Part shown: positions 1 to 7,063 of the stretch, in pieces
Layout of the letters: every line of letters starts with the position of its first letter
Position numbering within the stretch: the first letter of the stretch is position 1
From: a bacterium
GTDB taxonomy: Bacteria > Krumholzibacteriota > Krumholzibacteriia > LZORAL124-64-63
DNA length: 8,977 nucleotides
Direction of reading: 5' to 3'
Assembly: GCA_030591105.1 (NCBI GenBank)
Contig: JAUVBS010000061.1
Location: 1 to 8,977, forward strand
The notes under the pieces: generated by a model
Databases searched by the model: none
Told to the model about the DNA's origin: nothing
The model's input: the letters and a program-made list of their open reading frames with translations, nothing else
Translations under genes and position numbers: made by a program

Positions 1-615
1 CACACCAACCGGGGGCATCTGTTAGCCCTCAGTGCGCGGGGCGAGCTCCGCCATCGTGCTCCGTTTCTCTGGGGCGGTCGAGGCGGACTCGGCACGGCGG
101 TCGGTAGCGGGGCGCCGGACAGCGACGAGCGTCTGCTATGGCTGGTGGACGAAGGAGGACGCAGCGGTCCGCCGCTGGACCGACAGTTATACAACGGGCG
201 GGTGGTGGCGTACCGCCTGCCGGGTTCCGGCAGCGCGTCGCGCAGCACCAGCGAATGGCTGGGCGCCGGCGGCGGCCCGCGCCGATCCGGACCGGTGGGC
301 ACACCGACCGATCTGGGGCCGGCAGCTCCCTTGGCCGCTTCGGTCGCCAAGCCGGTCTACTATCCAAATCCGATGCACGAGGACCGGGTCACGGTCCGTT
401 TCTACAGCCACACCGAGCGTGCGGCACAGCTGGCAATCTACAATCTCGAGGGAGAAGAGGTGGTCAACAAGGCGCTGCCAGTCAGCGCCGGCCAGATGAA
501 CGAACACACGGTGATCTTGTCCAGTTTGGCTTCCGGGCTGTACGTCTGTCGGTTGCAGAGAGAAACGGCCGACGGCCTCGAAACCACGGTCACGACCCTG
601 GCGGTCGAGCGCTAG
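1..615 (+). CDS. C-terminal part of a secreted/surface protein with FlgD-Ig / type IX-like sorting domain (5' truncated)
   Basis: The frame is open from base 1 to a TAG at 613-615, giving 204 visible residues; the start lies outside the window. Residues 1-70 are rich in Gly, Leu and Arg and include short stretches such as LLALSARGEL and RVVAYRLPG, which could be the end of a repeat or propeller region, but I cannot name it. Residues 75-115 are a Gly/Ser/Pro-rich linker. Residues 116-204 form a compact beta domain: it opens with KPVYYPNP (the PNP motif at 122-124), continues with VRFYSHTERAAQLAIYNLEG and ends with ASGLYVCRLQ and TTLAVER. That order matches the FlgD-Ig-like / Por-secretion-tail C-terminal domains of FCB bacteria, which direct or anchor exported proteins. 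The protein is therefore probably exported. Only 12 nt separate it from the next gene, so it probably belongs to the same transcript. The domain call is fairly firm; the function of the whole protein is unknown. Confidence 0.75.
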   Translation, partial: HTNRGHLLALSARGELRHRAPFLWGGRGGLGTAVGSGAPDSDERLLWLVDEGGRSGPPLDRQLYNGRVVAYRLPGSGSASRSTSEWLGAGGGPRRSGPVGTPTDLGPAAPLAASVAKPVYYPNPMHEDRVTVRFYSHTERAAQLAIYNLEGEEVVNKALPVSAGQMNEHTVILSSLASGLYVCRLQRETADGLETTVTTLAVER

Positions 616-616
616 C

Positions 617-622
617 GGGAGG
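617..622 (+). promoter_or_regulatory. Shine-Dalgarno site of the first DUF5683-like gene
   Basis: GGGAGG lies between the stop of the upstream gene and the ATG at 628, with 5 nt of spacing. It supports that ATG as the start. Confidence 0.8.
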
Positions 623-627
623 CAGCA

Positions 628-1632
628 ATGCGCGTGAAGAGACTCGAAATAGTTCTGACAGTCGGTTTACTGTCGTTACCGGTCGCCGGGGTGCTGGCCG
701 GGCCGACGTCGGCGACCGACGCGGATGTGGCGGCGGTACTGGCGTCTGAACGGGCCGGTTGGTTGCTCGCCCGCACCGACACGGATGTAGCGGCGCTCGG
801 TATCACCGGTCTGCAACAGGAAGAGATCGGCGGTTCGACCGATCAACCGACCGAGATCGGCGGCGGCTCGTACGTGCAAAAGAGCGATGACGGCCGTTCG
901 TCGCCGGCGCTGCCGATGGTGATGTCGGCCATACTGCCGGGGTTGGGTGAGGCTTATCGGGGCCACAAACGTGGTTACCTGTTGATGGCTCTGGATATCG
1001 CGGCGTGGATCGGGGGGGTCCACTACAAGAACGAGGGCGAACAGATGCGCGACGATTACATCGCTTACGCCGACGAGCACTGGCGCGAAGACAAACTCGC
1101 CGCCGCTTACGACAATCCTCCGCCGGGAGGGTATGACGACGCGGAGCTGACCTACGTCGAGCTATTCGGTCGTAATTACTTTAATGTGCAAGATTACCGC
1201 GATCTCGATCTGTGGGTGTCCAAGGAAGACGATGCCCGCGAGTACTACGAAAATCTTGGCAAATGGGATCAGTTCGTCTTCGGCTGGGACGATTTCCGCC
1301 GCGCCGATGATCCTCGTAACAGCGATCCTTACGGCCCGGGTTACGTCGACTGGCAGATCGACGATCTGCGCCAGCAGTGGACCTCGCCCCACCGCGATAT
1401 CTATCGCGAGATGCGCGTCGAGTCCAACGACGCTTTCGAGAAACAGGATCGTTTCCTCTACGTGAACATCTTTCTACGCGTGTTCAGCGTTCTACAGGTC
1501 GCGTACCTCGAGGGCTTGATGAGCGGGGGCGGCTCGGACCAGGAGCTGCAACTGTCGGGACATCCGATCACCATCATCGCCGAGCCGACGGGCTGGCACT
1601 CCTCGCGATTTGGCGCCGCGGTAACGTTTTGA
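628..1632 (+). CDS. DUF5683-like envelope protein, first tandem copy
   Basis: The product is 334 residues. Residues 1-24 are a signal peptide or N-terminal membrane anchor (basic MRVKR, hydrophobic core, possible cleavage after VLA24). Residues 60-90 hold two EIGG motifs (E66 and E76) in an acidic, Gly-rich stretch. Residues 94-133 carry the diagnostic part: SAILPGLGEAYRGHKRGYLL followed by a hydrophobic segment (MALDIAAWIGG), a Pro/Gly turn and hairpin typical of the DUF5683 type. Residues 138-260 are polar and rich in Asp, Tyr and Trp, with no recognised fold. A last hydrophobic stretch at 278-299 precedes a short tail. It is probably anchored in, or attached to, the cell envelope; its biochemical role is unknown. 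The next gene is a diverged paralog. The start is fixed by GGGAGG five bases upstream of the ATG. Confidence is high that it is a gene and moderate for the family. Confidence 0.85.
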   Translation: MRVKRLEIVLTVGLLSLPVAGVLAGPTSATDADVAAVLASERAGWLLARTDTDVAALGITGLQQEEIGGSTDQPTEIGGGSYVQKSDDGRSSPALPMVMSAILPGLGEAYRGHKRGYLLMALDIAAWIGGVHYKNEGEQMRDDYIAYADEHWREDKLAAAYDNPPPGGYDDAELTYVELFGRNYFNVQDYRDLDLWVSKEDDAREYYENLGKWDQFVFGWDDFRRADDPRNSDPYGPGYVDWQIDDLRQQWTSPHRDIYREMRVESNDAFEKQDRFLYVNIFLRVFSVLQVAYLEGLMSGGGSDQELQLSGHPITIIAEPTGWHSSRFGAAVTF

Positions 1633-1645
1633 CGACCCTCTGGAC

Positions 1646-1650
1646 GGGAG
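1646..1650 (+). promoter_or_regulatory. Shine-Dalgarno site that sets the GTG start at 1659
   Basis: GGGAG with 8 nt of spacing to GTG 1659. The reading frame is open much further upstream, inside the preceding gene, but this site, the 26-nt gap and the signal peptide directly after the GTG favour the short form. Confidence 0.7.
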
Positions 1651-1658
1651 AACGACAA

Positions 1659-2546
1659 GTGAGTTTGCAGCGTGATCTGATCCGGAATCACCGGCACTGG
1701 TGGTGGCCCGTCACTGTCGGCCTGTTGCTAATGACCGCTGGTTCATTGCCGGCCGGTGCGTTCGAGACAGCAGACGGTTCGCTGGCGCTGCGTGAGGCAT
1801 CGCAGCGGCCGCTGTTTCTCGACACCGAGCTCTCGGCGTTGGCCGGCTATCCGCTGGCCACCGTGCAGATGCCTGGTGCGCCGCGCAATCAAGAGATCGG
1901 CGGCGGCGTCTCGGAGGTCGCGACCAGCGATGATGGCGGTGGTAGTTCCAACACCGGCGACAAGTGGAAGGCGGGTCTATTCTCGGCGATCATTCCGGGC
2001 ACCGGTCAGTTCTACAACAAGCAGCAGACCAAAGGACTGATTTTTCTCGGCATCGATGTTGCCATCTGGGGTAGTTACTTCATCTTCGACGCCCAAGGCG
2101 ACAGCCGCTCGAACACCTATCGAGAGTACGCCGGCATTTATGCCGGAACCAGCGGTGGCCACGAGGATAGTTATTGGCAAGCCGTCGGTCGCTATATGGA
2201 TAGTGACGCCTACAACGAGGCGATCCTGCGCGAAGCCCGCGCCCTGCAGGAACTACCCAGCGGTCTGGTCGACGGCAGCGACATGTGGCAGTGGCGTAAC
2301 GACTCGTTCAAGCAGAACTACCAGCAGCTACGGGCCGATGCGAACAGCGCCTACGACCGGCGCGATTTCACTTTGCTGTTCCTGATTCTGAACCGCGCTG
2401 TTTCGGCCTTCGATGCGGTTCGCAACGCGGGACGCGATGGAGAACCACAACACGGCATCAGACTGCTCGGGGTCGATGTGGCGGTCGACGTTTCGCCGTC
2501 GCCGCACAATCCGACGGCCCAGTGCATGGTGTCGAGGAGGTTCTGA
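1659..2546 (+). CDS. DUF5683-like envelope protein, second tandem copy
   Basis: The product is 295 residues from a GTG start. The N terminus is basic and aromatic (RNHRHWWWP), followed by a hydrophobic core VTVGLLLMTAG and a likely signal-peptidase site near PAGA34. Residues 79-98 hold QEIGGG and then an acidic, Gly/Ser-rich linker. Residues 103-143 carry KAGLFSAIIPGTGQFYNKQQ and the hydrophobic GLIFLGIDVAIWGSYFIF, the same pattern as the upstream gene (SAILPGLG/EAY, ALDIAAW). The C-terminal part also aligns: NSAYDRRDFTLLFLILNRAVSA (residues 229-250, shown here in part) against NDAFEKQDRFLYVNIFLRVFS upstream. I therefore read the two as an old tandem duplication, since identity is low outside these blocks. 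The function is unknown; an envelope accessory role is inferred from the signal peptide and the neighbours. It ends 2 nt before the next start, which suggests translational coupling. Confidence 0.84.
   Translation: MSLQRDLIRNHRHWWWPVTVGLLLMTAGSLPAGAFETADGSLALREASQRPLFLDTELSALAGYPLATVQMPGAPRNQEIGGGVSEVATSDDGGGSSNTGDKWKAGLFSAIIPGTGQFYNKQQTKGLIFLGIDVAIWGSYFIFDAQGDSRSNTYREYAGIYAGTSGGHEDSYWQAVGRYMDSDAYNEAILREARALQELPSGLVDGSDMWQWRNDSFKQNYQQLRADANSAYDRRDFTLLFLILNRAVSAFDAVRNAGRDGEPQHGIRLLGVDVAVDVSPSPHNPTAQCMVSRRF
2534..2540 (+). promoter_or_regulatory. Shine-Dalgarno site inside the end of the preceding gene
   Basis: GAGGAGG lies in the last codons of the second DUF5683-like gene, 8 nt before GTG 2549. 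It decides that start over an in-frame GTG at 2522, which would add nine residues in front of the signal peptide. Confidence 0.8.
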
Positions 2547-2548
2547 GC

Positions 2549-3571
2549 GTGAGACCTCGACGAACGCTACCGCAATATGTTCACTGCGTCTTGCTGGTTG
2601 GCTTGGCGCTGCTAGGTTGGCTCGGCGGTTGTTCAGGCTCGGCTCCCGCTGGGGCTGATGCGACGGCGAGCCTGGATTCTGCGGCCGATGGTCCGTCCGA
2701 ACCCGGCAGCCTACCGACCGGTCTCGAACTGGTGCGCGTTTTTGCCAACGAGGCCGACGCACCGTACTTCCCGCTCGATGGGTTGGCCGGGATCGCGTTC
2801 GGCCAGGAAGGCACGCTGGTCTTCTGTGATGAGAAGCGCGGACGGGTGATGGGATTCGATCCGGCGGTTGAACAGTGGTATGAGTTTGACAATCCGGGTA
2901 GCCGTCCTTACGGCCCGGTGGATGTGCGCGTCGACGGATTCCAAGTCCTGGTGCTCGACATGAGCGGTCGCATGCTGCTGCGCTTCGAATTGGGCGGCGC
3001 TTACCGGGACCGTCTGATCAATTTCCGGGCCGTCGATCCGGCCTATCAGACCTTACCGACTGCCTTCGACATCGACCTGGACGGACGCCTGGTCGTCACC
3101 GACGCTATCGAGCAACAGGTGTTGTTGTTCGACGCTTTTTTGAGCTTGAGCCAACGCATCGGTAGGCCCGGCAGTCACGAAGACCAGTTCTCTGATCCGA
3201 CTGGTGTGGCGTTCCTGCGTGACGGTAGTTTCGTCGTCGCCGACCGCGGCAACCGACGCCTGCAGCGCTACAATCGCCTCGCTTTTTTCGAAGAGGTGAT
3301 CGGCGGCGAATTTGCGGCGACCAACCCCTTCGTTGCGCCGCAAGGGATGGACGTCGATCGACACGGCAACTTGTTCGTTGCTGACCCTCCGGCCGGTGCG
3401 GTCCACGTTCTCGATCGTGGTAACCGGCTGCTATTCTCCACCGGATCGGATCTTCCTCTGGTGGCCCGCCTGGAGATTCCCCTGGACGTTGCAGTCGGAC
3501 CGGATGGTCTGCTCGCGGTCTCGGACCGCGGCCGCCCGGCGATCCTGATCTTCCGCATCCTGTACGACTGA
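2549..3571 (+). CDS. NHL-type six-bladed beta-propeller lipoprotein
   Basis: The product is 340 residues. Residues 1-27 are a lipoprotein signal (RPRR, hydrophobic VLLVGLALLGW) with the lipobox LGGC at 25-28, so Cys28 would be lipidated after cleavage. A Gly/Ala/Ser-rich linker follows. From about residue 74 to the end there are six blade-like units, beginning near residues 74, 120, 169, 212, 261 and 308. Each has the NHL pattern of a Pro/Gly turn, a hydrophobic strand, a D-G turn and V-x-D, for example GVAFLRDGSFVVADRGNRRL, GMDVDRHGNLFVADP and DVAVGPDGLLAVSDRG. Such propellers usually bind proteins, peptides or glycans and need not be enzymes; I see no catalytic motif. Asp at +2 could favour retention in the inner membrane in an E. 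coli-like Lol system, but residue +2 here is Ser29, which predicts outer-membrane sorting. In this operon it may be a scaffold for the large barrel encoded next. Confidence 0.88.
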   Translation: MRPRRTLPQYVHCVLLVGLALLGWLGGCSGSAPAGADATASLDSAADGPSEPGSLPTGLELVRVFANEADAPYFPLDGLAGIAFGQEGTLVFCDEKRGRVMGFDPAVEQWYEFDNPGSRPYGPVDVRVDGFQVLVLDMSGRMLLRFELGGAYRDRLINFRAVDPAYQTLPTAFDIDLDGRLVVTDAIEQQVLLFDAFLSLSQRIGRPGSHEDQFSDPTGVAFLRDGSFVVADRGNRRLQRYNRLAFFEEVIGGEFAATNPFVAPQGMDVDRHGNLFVADPPAGAVHVLDRGNRLLFSTGSDLPLVARLEIPLDVAVGPDGLLAVSDRGRPAILIFRILYD

Positions 3572-3579
3572 TCGCCACC

Positions 3580-3589
3580 GGGGAGGTGA
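3580..3589 (+). promoter_or_regulatory. Very strong Shine-Dalgarno site for the large barrel gene
   Basis: GGGGAGGTGA is a near-perfect complement of the 16S 3' end. Its GGAGG core ends 6 nt before GTG 3593. This supports the non-ATG start and suggests high translation of the 1156-residue product. Confidence 0.82.
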
Positions 3590-3592
3590 ACC

Positions 3593-6500
3593 GTGGCTCA
3601 GCGAGCGGCAGCGGCCGGCCGCAGCTTGCTGCGCCTGGTGGCCTCGCTGGTTCTGGTTTTGACCGCAACCGGTGCGGCGCGTGCGCAGCCGCAGTCGGCG
3701 ATGCCGGACTCCACCCTGCTGCGATCCGAAACCGAGTACCACCGGCTGGCGGCCGGCAGGCAGCCGCTCGTGCTTGCGCACCCGTTCGTCGATGCGGCTA
3801 GCGCGCGGGTCTACGTCGACGGTATTCTTTGGCAGCCGGGGCGGGACTACCAGCTCCGCTCCCGCAGCGGTCTGGTCGTACCGCTGCAACCATGGTCGAC
3901 GGACGAGACAGCCGACGCGCTGGTGATCGTTACCTACCGTTTTCTACCGGTTCCCCTTTCACCCCGCCTGGATTTGCACCCGATGGCCCGTGCGCCAGCG
4001 GTCGCAGAAGGTCGTACCGAGCTGGTGATCCTCGAGGGAACCGATACCGAGGGCGAGGCTTACGGATACGGAGACTTGACGGTACGCGGTAGCAAAGCGG
4101 TCCGGGTGGCATCCGGCAATCAACGCGAATTGACCGTCGACCAGAACCTGCGCCTGAGCGTTTCGGGACAGTTGACCCGGGACATCAGCGTCGAGGCATT
4201 TCTTTCGGACGACAATCTACCGGTGGTTCCGGAGGGGAACACCGAAGAGCTGCGCGATGTGGACAAGGTCCTCGTCGAGTTGAGAGCACCAACCTGGCGG
4301 GCGACCCTGGGCGACTTCGTTGCGCGTCGTGCCGGTACCGTCTATGGCAACTACCGCCGTAAGTTGCAGGGCTTCGATCTGAGCGTGCACCCGGGTCGTA
4401 CCTTTTTCGAGTTGCTCGCAGGATCACCGCGCGGCCGCTACCGCACGCTGCAGATCCGCGGTGAGGAATCGAACCAGGGTCCCTATTTCCTCGGTTTCGG
4501 TGAGACAGGGCAAAACCTGCTGGTCGTGGCCGGATCGGAGAAGGTGACCCTCGATGGGCAACGGCTCCGACGCGGGATAGACAACGATTACATCATCGAC
4601 TACGTCGTTGGCACCATCACGTTCTCGCACAACCGTCTGATCACCTCCGACTCGGATATCGTGGTCGAATACGAGGAAGGCGATAGCCCATACAGCCGCA
4701 CTGTGATCGGAGGTGGTGCCGGTGTCAATTTCACCGTACCGGTTGCTGCCGTGGGTGTCGGCGGTATCGCCGTGCGCGTGATCCAGGAGGCCGACGATCC
4801 CAAACGCTTGCGTTCGGGGGTACTGGCGCCCGAGGATGAGGAGATCCTTCGGCTAGCGGGCGACGATCCGTTGGCGGCGATCGCTCCGGGCGCCGCATTG
4901 GCGCCGGAATCAGGAGGGGGCGACTACGATCAAACGACGCAGGACGGCCAACAGATCTACGTGTTCAATCCCGACGGCGGCGACTGGATCGTCGTTTTCT
5001 TCCACCTCGGTGCGGGACTCGGTGACTACGCCCTCGAAACCCTGACCGCTACTGGCAGGCGAGTCTTTGTCTTCCGCGGTGACGGACAGGGCGCCTATCG
5101 CGTCGGTAGGCCGGTGCCGCTCCCGGAACACAAACGGATAATCACGGCGACAGCCGCGTTCGGTGATTCCACCGGTGCGTTCCTACGTGGGGAGTGGAAT
5201 GCAAGTGACCACGACCGGAACCAAGTCTCCGATCTGGACGACGACGACAACGTCGGCGTCGCGGGGGAGCTCGCCTTCGGTAGCGGTGTGCGCAAATTGC
5301 GGCTTGCCGGTCGTGGTATCGGCAGCGTCACCGTGGCGGGGAGCATCGAGAGTCGGGACGACGCATTCACGCCGTTCGTGCTACGCAAGACCCGCTTCAG
5401 CTACCAACCCTGGGGTCTGGATGAACGGGCACAGCGTCCGGGATTCCTCGAGCAGCGGGATACCGAATCGCGTCTGGACGGCCTCTACCGTCTCGGTACA
5501 CCGACCGCGGGCCTCGAACTCGACGGCAACTGGGGCAAGCTTCTGCACGGCGACGGCATTTCGGCGGACCGACTGGCGGCCGGCGGGCGCTGGTGGCTCG
5601 GCGGCGGGCGCGGTAGTAGCCGGTTCGATGGGGCCCATTCGGTCGACAGCATCGACCCGCTCGATGTGAAGCGGCGTCTGCAGCGGCATGAAGCGTCATG
5701 GATCCTCGGACCGATCGTTCCCGGTGCTCACTACGACGAACAGTCGTGGCGCGATGCGGTGGCCAGCGGACCGGCGGCGGGTGGCTATCGATTGCGCCGG
5801 ACCGGGGCCAGGCTCGCGTCGGCACCCGGTAAGCCACTGCGCTGGCTGCTGGAGTTCGAACGCGGCCTGGCCGACTCGCTGTACAACAATGTCTGGAGCC
5901 TGGAGCGTGACAGCCGCACGAGTCGGGCGTCGGTGACCTCGCCGCAGCTTGCCGGTATACGGATCGACGGCAGCGCGACGGTGCGGAGCGTCGCCAGACC
6001 GGGCCTGCCCGACCAGACCACGCGGTTGGCCAAGATCAACCTCACCGGGCACTGGAACTCCATCGGCAGCGACTGGAGTTTCGGCTACCAGGTGGACAAC
6101 AGCCGCACCGAGATATTCGATCGCCAGATCATCTTCGTCGGCGAACGCCAGGGGGATTTCGATCAGTCGGGACGTTTCGTCGGCCGCGGCCAGGGGGCTT
6201 ACAATGTGATCACCGCCGGTACGGACAGTCTGGTCGCCACCACGCGGGTAGCGGCCGATCTGACCTGGAACCAGGATTTCGGTTTCCTCGGCCGCGACCG
6301 TCTGATCGGTGCCTGGTCGAGCGCCACGCGGATCGGGGTGATCGGCAACAGCCGTACCGAAGATATCGGCGCGCTGCTCAGACTCGACCGGGACGCGCTG
6401 TTCGACCCCGATGATGCCCTCATCGGCGATGTACGTCTGACGCAAGAGTTGACCTTGCTGCGTCATTTGCGGCACCTCGATCTGCGTCTGAAGTACGACT

Positions 6501-7063
6501 TTCGCCAGGTTCTCGATCGCCAGTTCATCACCAACCCTGAAGACCGGCTCGACCGCCTATATCAGAGCGTGATCAACTGGAATCTGGACACGCGCAACAG
6601 TCTGCGTGTGCGCCTCGAACACGGCGCCGAACGGCGGACCACCGACGACACCAACCCCACGCAGCGTAGTTACGACGCCGTGGTCGATCTACTGGAAACC
6701 GAGTGGTCGCTACGGCCGAAGGCCGGCGATCGGATCGGTGTGGCGGGCGCATATATCCGACGCGAGGACGCAGTTTCGACGGTGCGCCAGACGGAATATG
6801 CCGTGCAACCGAAGGCGCGCGTGCTCTGGGCTCAGCGTTGGTCGGCGCAAGTGAATGTGCGTCTGGCCGAGGTCAACAGTAGCGGACCGACTCTCTTGCG
6901 TCCGTTCTTCTTTCCGTTACCCGGTCGCAACATCGAAGGGTCCGTGAGCCTTGGCTGGAACCCGACCCGACATCTCGATGTGTCGCTGACCTATTTCGCC
7001 CGCAAGCAGGGGGAGAGGAGGTGGCAACATGACCTGCGGCTCGAGTCGACGGCTCGCTTCTAG
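3593..7063 (+). CDS. Large outer-membrane beta-barrel protein with surface modules, SprA-like in part
   Basis: The product is 1156 residues. A signal peptide spans 1-31 (LLRLVASLVLVLTATGAARA, AxA site before Q32). Residues 72-118 form a small beta module (VYVDGILWQPGRDYQL, ending VIVTYRF). A related module recurs at 314-360 (GSEKVTLDGQRLRRGIDNDY, ending IVVEYEEGD). Between them, residues 186-260 read LRLSVSGQLTRDISVEAFLS, LPVVPEGNTEELRD and LGDFVARRAGTVYGNYRRKL. This recalls the strand-rich segments of SprA, the type IX secretion translocon, although SprA is about twice as long. A third segment near residues 455-520 has YVFNPDGGDW and GDYALETLTATG. The rest is a long run of alternating amphipathic strands, ending in LRLESTARF; a terminal Phe is the usual outer-membrane barrel signal. 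The role is probably a translocation pore or surface-assembly barrel. Barrel and export are well supported; the SprA link is inference by pattern. The next gene overlaps its 3' end. Confidence 0.85.
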   Translation: MAQRAAAAGRSLLRLVASLVLVLTATGAARAQPQSAMPDSTLLRSETEYHRLAAGRQPLVLAHPFVDAASARVYVDGILWQPGRDYQLRSRSGLVVPLQPWSTDETADALVIVTYRFLPVPLSPRLDLHPMARAPAVAEGRTELVILEGTDTEGEAYGYGDLTVRGSKAVRVASGNQRELTVDQNLRLSVSGQLTRDISVEAFLSDDNLPVVPEGNTEELRDVDKVLVELRAPTWRATLGDFVARRAGTVYGNYRRKLQGFDLSVHPGRTFFELLAGSPRGRYRTLQIRGEESNQGPYFLGFGETGQNLLVVAGSEKVTLDGQRLRRGIDNDYIIDYVVGTITFSHNRLITSDSDIVVEYEEGDSPYSRTVIGGGAGVNFTVPVAAVGVGGIAVRVIQEADDPKRLRSGVLAPEDEEILRLAGDDPLAAIAPGAALAPESGGGDYDQTTQDGQQIYVFNPDGGDWIVVFFHLGAGLGDYALETLTATGRRVFVFRGDGQGAYRVGRPVPLPEHKRIITATAAFGDSTGAFLRGEWNASDHDRNQVSDLDDDDNVGVAGELAFGSGVRKLRLAGRGIGSVTVAGSIESRDDAFTPFVLRKTRFSYQPWGLDERAQRPGFLEQRDTESRLDGLYRLGTPTAGLELDGNWGKLLHGDGISADRLAAGGRWWLGGGRGSSRFDGAHSVDSIDPLDVKRRLQRHEASWILGPIVPGAHYDEQSWRDAVASGPAAGGYRLRRTGARLASAPGKPLRWLLEFERGLADSLYNNVWSLERDSRTSRASVTSPQLAGIRIDGSATVRSVARPGLPDQTTRLAKINLTGHWNSIGSDWSFGYQVDNSRTEIFDRQIIFVGERQGDFDQSGRFVGRGQGAYNVITAGTDSLVATTRVAADLTWNQDFGFLGRDRLIGAWSSATRIGVIGNSRTEDIGALLRLDRDALFDPDDALIGDVRLTQELTLLRHLRHLDLRLKYDFRQVLDRQFITNPEDRLDRLYQSVINWNLDTRNSLRVRLEHGAERRTTDDTNPTQRSYDAVVDLLETEWSLRPKAGDRIGVAGAYIRREDAVSTVRQTEYAVQPKARVLWAQRWSAQVNVRLAEVNSSGPTLLRPFFFPLPGRNIEGSVSLGWNPTRHLDVSLTYFARKQGERRWQHDLRLESTARF
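7015..7022 (+). promoter_or_regulatory. Shine-Dalgarno site of the Omp85 gene, embedded in the upstream coding sequence
   Basis: GAGGAGGT sits 6 nt before ATG 7029 and is read in the upstream frame as part of GERRW. It places the start inside the large barrel gene, 35 nt before that gene's stop codon ends. Confidence 0.75.

Noticed and set aside
138..749. 203-residue + strand frame spanning the first two genes
   Set aside because: It crosses the stop of the first gene and the start of the second in another frame, and encodes a Gly/Arg-rich sequence with no hydrophobic core. Both flanking frames have recognisable domains.
1377..1658. Possible N-terminal extension of the second DUF5683-like protein
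   Set aside because: It would overlap most of the 3' end of the preceding gene and put 94 Arg-rich residues before a clear signal peptide. GTG 1659 has a Shine-Dalgarno site and the signal peptide directly after it.
5696..6475. 259-residue antisense open frame inside the large barrel gene
   Set aside because: Long antisense frames are common in GC-rich coding DNA. It has no ribosome-binding site, and the sense frame has clear barrel features throughout.
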